From assembly GCA_003133425.1 (NCBI GenBank), contig PKXI01000204.1, forward strand, positions 1 to 12,580: a stretch of DNA of 12,580 nt, read 5' to 3'. The translations under genes and the position numbers were made by a program. Every line of letters begins with the position of its first letter. Positions within the stretch are counted from its first letter, which is position 1. Positions 6,590-12,580 of the stretch are shown here, in pieces. The stretch comes from Acidobacteriaceae bacterium (lineage in GTDB: Bacteria; Acidobacteriota; Terriglobia; Terriglobales; Acidobacteriaceae). The notes beneath the pieces are model-generated. The model was given only the letters and a program-made list of their open reading frames with translations. It had not been told where the DNA came from and did no database searches.

Positions 6590-6614
6590 CCTGAAAAGCG
6601 CAGTTCATTTCAGG
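6590..6614. terminator. weak hairpin between convergent msrA and the membrane-protein gene
   Basis: CCTGAAA (6590-6596) and TTTCAGG (6608-6614) can form a 7-bp stem with an 11-nt loop. There is no immediate T tract; a T-rich stretch starts about 6 nt later on the plus strand. It may help end the msrA transcript, but the support is weak. Confidence 0.25.
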
Positions 6615-6619
6615 GCGGA

Positions 6620-7441
6620 TTATTTCTTTTCAGCCGCTCCCACTCCATCAGCCTCTGCCGGGAGAGCTTCCGCTCCTGCCGCCGCCGCCGTCCCCGTTCC
6701 CGGTTCGTCGATCCAGAGGCATACGATGAACCACACCAGCACCGCCAGAAACACCACGCTGTTCGAGTTGTAGAGCTTCTCCTGCAGGCCGATAACACGC
6801 TCGTATTCCGCCTGGGAGTGGGGCGCGGCGTGGAGTGCGATTATCTGCCAGATGCCGCGCACCGCCATTTGCCCAATCGCCGCGGTAGAGAGGCCGATGA
6901 CAATCTGCTGTGTGTGGCTGCGCCAACCGGCCTTGAAGCGCCGCCCGAACATCATCACCACCACGCCCAGCTCGATTGTGAGCACGTCAGCCAGGAGATC
7001 GGTCTTCTGCGCCACAAGTTGCATCAGCCTTAGCACTGCGAGGGTCGACTCCGCAGTGAGGGTCTTCCAGGGCGGCCACGGGCCCCATGTGGCAAGAACC
7101 GCCGCGCCCCCGGCAAGCATCGCCAGCGTGCTGATGATCCATGCGTTCCGTGTAGCGCCCGAGAACGCGCGCCGCGCCAGCTCTACCAATACAGCCAGGG
7201 AGACCAGCGCCTCCAAAATGGCGAGCGTAAGAAAGATGCTGCTCGTGGCCATGGGCGCCATGCGCTCAAAGAGCATCCTGCTGGCCAGCAGCCGCAACGC
7301 TGTGAGAGCCATGCTGAAGGTGAACCAGGGAAAGCGGCGCGAGCGGTCTCGCCCCAGCAAAACCACCAGCACAACCAGCAGCGCCGCAAACGTGAGCATC
7401 CAGAGAACCTGAACGGTCGTAAAACCAAAATTGAAGTGCAT
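6620..7441 (-). CDS. polytopic membrane protein of unknown function (about 7 TM)
   Basis: A 273-residue integral membrane protein that I do not recognise. Hydrophobic segments lie at about 8-30, 38-57, 67-90, 99-118, 148-165, 178-200 and 227-244, giving roughly seven helices; the 120-147 region contains WGPWPPWK and a moderately hydrophobic stretch. Positively charged loops (RDRSRR 31-36, ARR 89-91, GRRFKAGWR 166-174) follow helices 1, 3 and 5, which by the positive-inside rule puts the N-terminus outside and the C-terminus inside. The tail (246-270) is Ala/Gly-rich and low in complexity. No transporter, histidine-kinase or protease motif is visible. The start at 7441 has AAGG 5 nt upstream. 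It is convergent with msrA and divergent from maf (100 bp apart). It is likely a real gene given its length and consistent hydrophobic pattern. Confidence 0.8.
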   Translation of the reverse strand: MHFNFGFTTVQVLWMLTFAALLVVLVVLLGRDRSRRFPWFTFSMALTALRLLASRMLFERMAPMATSSIFLTLAILEALVSLAVLVELARRAFSGATRNAWIISTLAMLAGGAAVLATWGPWPPWKTLTAESTLAVLRLMQLVAQKTDLLADVLTIELGVVVMMFGRRFKAGWRSHTQQIVIGLSTAAIGQMAVRGIWQIIALHAAPHSQAEYERVIGLQEKLYNSNSVVFLAVLVWFIVCLWIDEPGTGTAAAAGAEALPAEADGVGAAEKK

Positions 7442-7526
7442 TTGAACCTTGTCCGGGCCTTGCCTCTGTTGGTGTGCCAGCCCCTCTTTTTCAGTCTAAC
7501 CGGCTCGGGCCGCACCCGCTGCGCCC

Positions 7527-7535
7527 TGCCATAAT
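7527..7535 (+). promoter_or_regulatory. candidate extended -10 promoter of maf
   Basis: TGCCATAAT matches an extended -10 element (TG-n-TATAAT with one mismatch). No -35 is evident, as often for extended -10 promoters. Transcription would start about 7 nt after the hexamer, at or next to the maf ATG (7542). Confidence 0.4.
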
Positions 7536-7541
7536 TCCAAT

Positions 7542-8141
7542 ATGCTGGTTTTGGCCTCAGCCTCGCCCCGCCGCCGTGAACTGCTTACGCAGGCCGGCTT
7601 TTCATTTCAGGTGCACCCTGCGCACATTCCGGAGGAGCCACTGGAGGGCGAAGACCCCATTGCTTACGTAACGCGTCTGGCTCGTGAAAAAGCGCAGGTC
7701 GTCTTTCGCGAACTGACGTCAGAAAACGGTTCCACGGGAAAAGGACGCCCAAACAGCAAGTCCTCTCTTGCGGTGCTGGGCGCCGATACTACGGTAACGC
7801 TCGACAATCACATCCTGGGCAAGCCTGAGGACGCTGCCGACGCCGCGCGCATGTTGCGGCTGCTCTCAGGGCGCACCCATCGTGTGATTACCGGCGTGGC
7901 TCTGGTCACCGCGGAGGGCGCTGAAATTGCAGCCGAAGCCACCGCCGTCCGCTTCCTCGCCTTGTCCGACGAGGAGATCGCCGCCTACGTTGCAACCGGC
8001 GAGCCCATGGACAAGGCCGGCGCCTATGCCATCCAGGGCCGCGCAGCGCGCTGGATTCCGCGCATTGAGGGCTGCTACTTCAACGTGGTCGGCCTGCCCC
8101 TGGCGCTGGTGTCTACTCTGCTTGAATCCTGCAACTTATAG
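7542..8141 (+). CDS. maf: Maf-family nucleoside triphosphate pyrophosphatase (dTTP/UTP type)
   Basis: A 199-residue cytoplasmic house-cleaning enzyme that hydrolyses non-canonical or excess nucleoside triphosphates to the monophosphate and pyrophosphate. Visible hallmarks are SASPRRRELL (6-15), the phosphate-binding N-terminus; GADTTV (80-85) with catalytic Asp82; LGKP (92-95); LSGRTHRVITGV (108-119); GEPMDKAGAYAIQG (153-166); and GCYFNVVGLPL (177-187). The DKAGAY-x-IQG form is that of the YhdE/Maf dTTPase-UTPase group rather than the YceF m7GTP group. Residues about 58-76 (Ser/Gly/Lys-rich) are a loop insertion relative to shorter Maf proteins. There is no Shine-Dalgarno sequence before the ATG; a -10-like element lies so close that the mRNA may be leaderless. 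The start is otherwise fixed because the family motif begins at residue 2. Confidence 0.95.
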   Translation: MLVLASASPRRRELLTQAGFSFQVHPAHIPEEPLEGEDPIAYVTRLAREKAQVVFRELTSENGSTGKGRPNSKSSLAVLGADTTVTLDNHILGKPEDAADAARMLRLLSGRTHRVITGVALVTAEGAEIAAEATAVRFLALSDEEIAAYVATGEPMDKAGAYAIQGRAARWIPRIEGCYFNVVGLPLALVSTLLESCNL

Positions 8142-8154
8142 ACTCAAATGTCTT

Positions 8155-8180
8155 CGCCATCACACTTTGGTGTGATAGCG
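8155..8180 (+). terminator. hairpin after maf, possible weak terminator
   Basis: ATCACAC (8159-8165) and GTGTGAT (8170-8176) pair perfectly over a TTTG loop. CGC/GCG extend the stem past one C-A mismatch. A modest T-rich stretch (GGCATTTATTCG) follows rather than a clean T tract. It lies 13 bp after the maf stop and about 70 bp before the next gene, so it may separate the two transcripts or only attenuate. Confidence 0.4.
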
Positions 8181-8238
8181 GGCATTTATTCGCATTTGCT
8201 CACTCACGCAGGGGTAGACTTATCGCTATTCAAAATAA

Positions 8239-8243
8239 AAGGA
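8239..8243 (+). promoter_or_regulatory. ribosome binding site of the 8251 gene
   Basis: AAGGA lies 7 nt before the ATG at 8251, at the end of an A-rich stretch. It fixes the start, which opens directly into a signal peptide. Confidence 0.65.
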
Positions 8244-8250
8244 CAAACTC

Positions 8251-10251
8251 ATGCGGGCTCGTATCTTTTTCTATAGTGCACTCCTGTTTCTCGTCTCTAC
8301 ACTCTCGACTCAGGTGATGGCGCAATTTCAGCAGCCCACGGCAGAAGAGCTCAAGATGACTGCCGATCCGAAAGCTCCGGGCGCGGCTGCCGTCTACCTG
8401 AATATTGAGGAGATCGCCAACGATCCGCTGCATTACCAAAGCTTTTATGCGCGCATCAAGCTGCTGACGGAAAAAGGCAAGAACCTGGCCACAGTTGAAG
8501 TGCCCTACCTGAGAGGCAACTTCAAAATCAGCGACATCAAGGCCCGCACTATCCATGCCGACGGAACTGTCATTCCGCTCGCCGGCAAGCCTGAGGATCT
8601 ATTGATCTCAAAAAACGGTGACAAACAGATCGGACGCATGGTTTTCACCCTGCCCAGCGTGGAAGTCGGCAGCATTCTGGAGTACCGATACGAGCTGCGC
8701 TACGACGACAATCACTACTCATCGCCGCTCTGGGAGATTCAGCGCGACTACTTTGTGCACACGGCGCATTACCAATTCACACCGTTCAAGTCATTCATGC
8801 CCGGCAATCAGCAGTCCACCAGCATGTTCCTCACCGATGCCAAAGGAAATGCCGTCACCAGTCTGATCTGGTGGGCGAAACTGCCCGATGGCGTGACCAT
8901 CAAGACCGACGCCGGTGGGCACTTCAATGTGGATGTAACGGATATTCCGCCGAAACCCGACGAAGAGTGGATGCCACCGATTCACAGCTTTCTGTATCGG
9001 GTGTTCTTCTATTACAAGAGCGCCTCCTCTGCCAAGGATTTCTGGGTGAGCGAGGCCAAGGACTGGTCGAAGGATGTGGATCATTTTGCCGAGCAGTCCA
9101 AAACCATCCACGAAGCGGTGTCGGGCCTGATTGCCCCCGGCGACACTGAGCTGGTCAAAGCGCAGAAGATCTACACGGCGGTCGAGGCTCTGGACAATAC
9201 CGACTACTCGCGCAAGAAGGGTGAGTCGGAACTGAAGCAACTGAAGCTGAAAGAGGCGAGGCACGCTGAAGACACGTGGAAGCAGAAGAGTGGCGACAGC
9301 GAAGACATCGCGCAGTTGTACCTGGCCATGGTGCGCGCTGCGGGGTTGACCGCATACGCGGTGAAGGTAGTGTCTCGCGATCGCGGCGTTTTCGATGTGA
9401 GCTACATGAACCTCGATCAACTCGACGATATGGTCATCCTGCTTGGCATCGACGGCAAAGGCATCCTGGTGGATCCCGGCGAAAAGATGTGTCCCTTCGA
9501 AACCGTGAATTGGAGGCATTCAGGCGCGGCTGGTCTCCGCCAGACTTCAGAAGGACCGGGTGCCGTAACGACGCCGAGCCAGGCTTACAACACCAACTCG
9601 ACCCTGCGCACCGCGGACATCACGCTCGACCCCCACGGCGGAATAACGGGCACCTTCCGAATTAGCATGTCGGGTCAGGAGGCGCTCCGTTGGCGGCAGG
9701 CGGCCCTCAGAAACGACGACACCGAGGTAAAAAAGCAGTTTGATCAAGAGTTGGAACGCCTCGTTCCCGATGGCGTCGAGGCGCATGTCGATCACTTCCT
9801 GAGCCTCGACGATCCTTCCACGGACCTGATGGCGATCGTCAATGCGCAGGGAACCCTGGGCACGGCGACCTCAAAGCGCCTGCTACTTCCCGGCTTCTTC
9901 TTTGAGGCGCGCGGACACACACCGTTCGTGAGCCAGGAGAAGCGCCTGGAAGCCGTTGACATGAGGTATGGGGATCGTGTGACCGAGCAGATCACCTACC
10001 ATCTGCCCACCGGGATGACGGTGGAAGGTGCGCCCCCCGACGTGAGCATTCCATGGACAGCCCACGCGGCTTACGTCACCAAGACGGTGCAGACGCCAGG
10101 TCAGGTTGTTGTGGCGCGTACCCTTGCGCGCGCATTCACCCAGGCCAAGCCCGAGGAGTACCAGGACCTGCGCGGCTTCTATCAAAAGATCGCAGCAGCA
10201 GATCAGCAGCAACTGGTTCTGGCCGTGTCCCCGGCAGCAAAGGGTAACTGA
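8251..10251 (+). CDS. secreted DUF3857/transglutaminase-like protein lacking the catalytic Cys and His
   Basis: A 666-residue exported protein. The signal peptide is 1-24 (cut after VMA). A DUF3857-type domain covers about 45-235 (conserved-looking segments DIKARTIHADGTVIPL 95-110, FTLPSVEVGSILEYRYELR 132-150). A transglutaminase-like core covers about 265-420, and a beta-rich C-terminal region about 450-640. In active members the nucleophile lies in G-D-C-K/D-D; here it is GDSED with Ser350 (codon AGC, 9298-9300), followed by the usual helix IAQLYLAMVRAAGLTAYAVKV. The His position is taken by Asp (QLDDMVILL, 390-398); only the Asp of the triad remains (Asp408 in VDPG). The sole cysteine is Cys414 in KMCPF, six residues after that Asp, so it is not a simple replacement. 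I infer a binding or scaffold role at the envelope. It is coupled by TGATG to the paralogous gene downstream, which keeps an intact triad. Confidence 0.93.
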   Translation: MRARIFFYSALLFLVSTLSTQVMAQFQQPTAEELKMTADPKAPGAAAVYLNIEEIANDPLHYQSFYARIKLLTEKGKNLATVEVPYLRGNFKISDIKARTIHADGTVIPLAGKPEDLLISKNGDKQIGRMVFTLPSVEVGSILEYRYELRYDDNHYSSPLWEIQRDYFVHTAHYQFTPFKSFMPGNQQSTSMFLTDAKGNAVTSLIWWAKLPDGVTIKTDAGGHFNVDVTDIPPKPDEEWMPPIHSFLYRVFFYYKSASSAKDFWVSEAKDWSKDVDHFAEQSKTIHEAVSGLIAPGDTELVKAQKIYTAVEALDNTDYSRKKGESELKQLKLKEARHAEDTWKQKSGDSEDIAQLYLAMVRAAGLTAYAVKVVSRDRGVFDVSYMNLDQLDDMVILLGIDGKGILVDPGEKMCPFETVNWRHSGAAGLRQTSEGPGAVTTPSQAYNTNSTLRTADITLDPHGGITGTFRISMSGQEALRWRQAALRNDDTEVKKQFDQELERLVPDGVEAHVDHFLSLDDPSTDLMAIVNAQGTLGTATSKRLLLPGFFFEARGHTPFVSQEKRLEAVDMRYGDRVTEQITYHLPTGMTVEGAPPDVSIPWTAHAAYVTKTVQTPGQVVVARTLARAFTQAKPEEYQDLRGFYQKIAAADQQQLVLAVSPAAKGN

Positions 10252-12248
10252 TGAAGCACCGACCGCGCACGCTTCCGATTCTCGTTCTCGCGATTGCATC
10301 CCTGGCTTTGCCCGGCTCACGCTCCGCCTTTGCCAGGGATAAATCGGAGCCGGCGCCGGATTGGGCCGTGACCGCCGTCAAGACGCCTACGCCCTCCACC
10401 GTCGGGGAAGCGCCCGCCGTAGTCTTGTTCGACGAATACCTGATTACGATTGACGAACAGAATCATGCCGTTGAACGGGAGCGTATCGCGGTTCGCATTC
10501 TCAAACCGCAAGGCCGGCAATATTCCCATTGTTCCATTGGCTACGATGTCGATGAGAAGCTCGACTACTTCCGATCCTGGACGTTCGCGCCGGACGGCCG
10601 CCAGTTCCAGGCTATGGAATCGGACTTTACTGACCGTGGCGCCTATTCCGCTCCCATCCTTCAATTCACTGAGCGCATCCGCACCGTAAAGCCCCCGGCC
10701 AGCGACCCCGGTTCTGTGGTTGTCTGCGAAACCGAACAGCATCTCCGCCCCTACATGGACGAAGAGGATTGGGATGTTCAGGCCCCGATTCCCATCGTTT
10801 CAGAGGCGCTGGAGCTTGTTCTCCCTCCCGGCGCCCACTATGCCGATTCCTGGCGAAATTTTGCCGCCGTCAAACCTGTCGAGACTGAAGCCAACCATCT
10901 CCGCTGGGAGATCAAGAACATGCCCGCGTTGGATTTGGAAAACATTCACTACACTCCAGCCTGGGGAGCGCTCAACGCGCGCATGTCCATCAAGTGGGGT
11001 GACGAAGCCGTCAAGGGCACTGATAACCAGTGGCGCGCCCTCGGCCAGTGGCAGGAGCAATTGGAGGAGCATCGTTACGATCCCACACCGGAGATCGCCG
11101 CCAAAGCGCAGGAACTCACGGCCGGCGCCCCCGACCTGTACACAAAACTTAGCCGCATCACCGATTACATTCAGAAGAACGTCCGCTACTTCGTTATCGA
11201 GCGTGGCATTGGCGGCTGGCAGGCGCACTACGCTGCCGACATCTATCGCAATCACTACGGCGACTGCAAAGACAAGACCACACTGCTCATCTCCATGTTG
11301 CAGACCATTGGAATCCGCGCCCATTACCTCCACGTTGACAGCCGCCGCGGCATCATTGACCCGGCAGCTCCCTCGCTGGCCGGCAACCACATGATCACCG
11401 CCATCGAGCTGCCCGAGGGAGAGAACGATCCACGCCTTGTAGCCCGCGTCAAGGCTGCCAACGGAAAGTTTCTGCTTATCTTCGATCCAACGGATGAAGA
11501 GACGCCGCTCGGGCTCATTCGCGCCGCGTTGCAGGGAGCCTGGGGAAACCTTGCGAACGGGGCCGACAGCCAGGTGCTGCAAATGCCCGTACTGCCGCCG
11601 GAGACGGCGGGATTAAGCAGCAAGGGTACGTTTACCCTCACCTCCGATGGTGCCCTGGTCGGCGATGTCACTCAGACTTTCAGCGGTGACGACGCAAGCA
11701 ATGAGCGCTGGTTTATCAAGGGCAACGAAGCGAAAGATATCCACGACGAACTCGAGAAGAGAATCGGCGCGGATCTTCCCGGCCTGATCTTCAAGGGATT
11801 TGAATTCAGTCAAGCGGATGACTTGGCAAAGCCGGTTGACCTGAATCTCCGTCTAAGCGACACCAATTATGCGCATGCCGCAGGTCCGCTCCTGCTGCTG
11901 CGGCCGCGCGTGCTCGGCAGCCGCGTGCGCCGCGTCAACGACGTCATGGACGGCAAGCCCCGCGCCTACGCCATTGAACTTGGCCATCCCGGCAAGTGGC
12001 GCGATAGCTTCGACATTGCCGTTCCCGCAGGCTACGTGGTGGATGAGACGCCCGACCCGGTCGATGTGGATGTGGACTTCGCCAGCTACAAATCCGCAGT
12101 TTCGGTAAAGGGGAATCTGCTCCATTACGAGCGCGAATATGTGGTGCGGCAGGTAGAGATTCCGCCCGCAAAGGCCGCCGACTTCCGCAAGCTAGAGAGC
12201 GCCATCCTCTTCGACGAAAAGGGAACCGCAGTCCTGAAAAAGCAGTAG
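10251..12248 (+). CDS. secreted DUF3857/transglutaminase-like protein with intact Cys-His-Asp triad
   Basis: A 665-residue exported protein. The signal peptide is 1-28 (RPR, hydrophobic LPILVLAIASLAL, cut after AFA). A DUF3857-type domain covers about 55-250 and a transglutaminase-like core about 290-425; a beta-rich C-terminal region runs to the end. The core shows YIQKNVRYFVIERGIGGWQ (306-324), then HYGDCKDKTTLL (335-346) with nucleophile Cys339, His380 in GNHMITAIELP (378-388) and Asp412 in FDPTDEETPLG (411-421), the order expected of a papain-like transglutaminase or protease fold. The substrate is unknown; such proteins have been suggested to act as peptidases or cross-linkers at the cell envelope. 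Its ATG shares one base with the stop codon of the upstream gene (TGATG), with AAAGGG 7 nt before, so the two are co-translated. Both have the same length and domain order but diverged sequence, so they are old paralogs rather than a recent duplication. Confidence 0.94.
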   Translation: MKHRPRTLPILVLAIASLALPGSRSAFARDKSEPAPDWAVTAVKTPTPSTVGEAPAVVLFDEYLITIDEQNHAVERERIAVRILKPQGRQYSHCSIGYDVDEKLDYFRSWTFAPDGRQFQAMESDFTDRGAYSAPILQFTERIRTVKPPASDPGSVVVCETEQHLRPYMDEEDWDVQAPIPIVSEALELVLPPGAHYADSWRNFAAVKPVETEANHLRWEIKNMPALDLENIHYTPAWGALNARMSIKWGDEAVKGTDNQWRALGQWQEQLEEHRYDPTPEIAAKAQELTAGAPDLYTKLSRITDYIQKNVRYFVIERGIGGWQAHYAADIYRNHYGDCKDKTTLLISMLQTIGIRAHYLHVDSRRGIIDPAAPSLAGNHMITAIELPEGENDPRLVARVKAANGKFLLIFDPTDEETPLGLIRAALQGAWGNLANGADSQVLQMPVLPPETAGLSSKGTFTLTSDGALVGDVTQTFSGDDASNERWFIKGNEAKDIHDELEKRIGADLPGLIFKGFEFSQADDLAKPVDLNLRLSDTNYAHAAGPLLLLRPRVLGSRVRRVNDVMDGKPRAYAIELGHPGKWRDSFDIAVPAGYVVDETPDPVDVDVDFASYKSAVSVKGNLLHYEREYVVRQVEIPPAKAADFRKLESAILFDEKGTAVLKKQ

Positions 12249-12580
12249 AAGTGGTTGGGGGGACCGGGCCCGCAAACTAACTGTCCCACAACCGAGGGAG
12301 CCCCCTTCCTTCCGCCTCCTCGCTGCCGAAGGGTGGGTAGCCGCAGTCAATCGCGCAATCCGACCCTGACGCCTCCATCCAGGCAAGAACGCGTCCCCAT
12401 CCCCACAGACGCGGCCAACCCGAAAAACCACCCCGAATCGGCACCATCCAAGCAGCCATTTGCCGCAAATAGGCCGCAAATAAGGCCTAATTAGGCGCAT
12501 TTAGCCTCAATTAGGCTCTTATTCGTGTAATTCTGAACAACCCTTTGCTCTCGAATGGCCAATTCTAAGCAGCCATTTCG
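12249..12580. other. non-coding right edge
   Basis: No coding region is supported. Just after the 12248 stop, GGTTG (12253-12257) plus GGGAC (12260-12264) can pair with GTCCC (12283-12287) plus CAACC (12289-12293) around an 18-nt loop containing the palindrome CGGGCCCG. There is no T tract, so it is only a possible terminator. The middle (12300-12440) is C-rich with no structure noticed. The final 120 bp turn sharply AT-richer and hold the decamer array. A 12-bp direct repeat, AAGCAGCCATTT, flanks that array at 12450-12461 and 12567-12578. This is probably the upstream region of a gene beyond the window. Confidence 0.5.
12462..12524. repeat. degenerate 10-12-bp tandem array with phased AT tracts and a 12-bp palindrome
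   Basis: Six consecutive units can be aligned: GCCGCAAATAG, GCCGCAAATAAG, GCCTAATTAG, GCGCATTTAG, CCTCAATTAG, GCTCTTATTC. Each has a GC-rich start and an A/T-rich core about one helical turn apart. Units 3-4 contain the perfect palindrome GCCTAATTAGGC (12485-12496). A near copy with one extra base, GCCTCAATTAGGC, lies at 12504-12516. It could be an operator pair, a bent-DNA element, or a decayed repeat. Confidence 0.55.

Noticed and set aside
8196..8232. Sigma70 promoter for the 8251 gene from TTGCTC
   Set aside because: The candidate -10 hexamers at correct spacing match the consensus at three positions or fewer.
8791..9519. 242-codon minus-strand open frame antisense to the DUF3857 protein
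   Set aside because: Shadow of the real gene on the other strand; no domain and no ribosome binding site.
12253..12293. Terminator after the second transglutaminase-like gene
   Set aside because: The stem is interrupted, the loop is 18 nt, and no T tract follows; kept only as a remark in the right-edge entry.
1..12580. CRISPR array, tRNA, rRNA, insertion sequence or phage genes
   Set aside because: No regularly spaced identical repeats, no cloverleaf-like or rRNA sequence, and no transposase, integrase or phage motifs were seen on reading; a covariance-model scan was not possible.

Overview
The window looks like a chromosomal segment of an Acidobacteriota bacterium, probably of the Terriglobia/Acidobacteriaceae type. 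This is inferred from gene content: a tandem pair of large secreted DUF3857/transglutaminase-like proteins, a small secreted protein with Y-x-x-G-F repeats, many exported proteins of unknown function, moderate-to-high G+C, and a short GGNTCAG tandem repeat behind a gene. No rRNA, tRNA, CRISPR array, insertion sequence or phage gene was recognised.

Layout. 1-444: no supportable gene. 445-861 (+): small secreted protein with a Thr-rich linker, closed by a textbook terminator (891-919). 862-1441: no convincing gene. 1442-4519 (+): a tight run of three genes, der (two-domain ribosome-assembly GTPase, TTG start), dgoK (2-dehydro-3-deoxygalactonokinase) and dgoA (KDPGal aldolase). The last two overlap by 7 bp and catalyse consecutive steps: KDGal is phosphorylated to KDPGal, which is split to pyruvate and glyceraldehyde 3-phosphate. 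4520-4784: two strong hairpins between convergent units. 4785-5528 (-): secreted six-cysteine protein of a conserved but uncharacterised family. 5529-6077: gene-free. 6078-6557 (+): msrA, methionine sulfoxide reductase A. 6558-6585: four GGNTCAG heptamers. 6620-7441 (-): polytopic membrane protein of unknown function. 7542-8141 (+): maf, a nucleotide pyrophosphatase with a promoter placed so that its mRNA may be leaderless. 8251-12248 (+): two translationally coupled secreted DUF3857/transglutaminase-like proteins. 12249-12580: non-coding, ending in an AT-tract array with about 10-bp phasing that contains a 12-bp palindrome.

The most interesting item is the 8251-12248 pair. The downstream protein keeps a Cys-His-Asp transglutaminase-type triad (C339, H380, D412). 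The upstream one has Ser at the Cys position (S350) and Asp at the His position, keeping only the Asp. The stop and start codons of the two genes share one base (TGATG), so an exported enzyme and pseudoenzyme are probably made together. Weaker curiosities are the Asn in place of the phosphate-1-motif Asp in DgoK, the acidic linker and NKVE motif in Der, and the two palindrome copies exactly 20 bp apart at the right edge.
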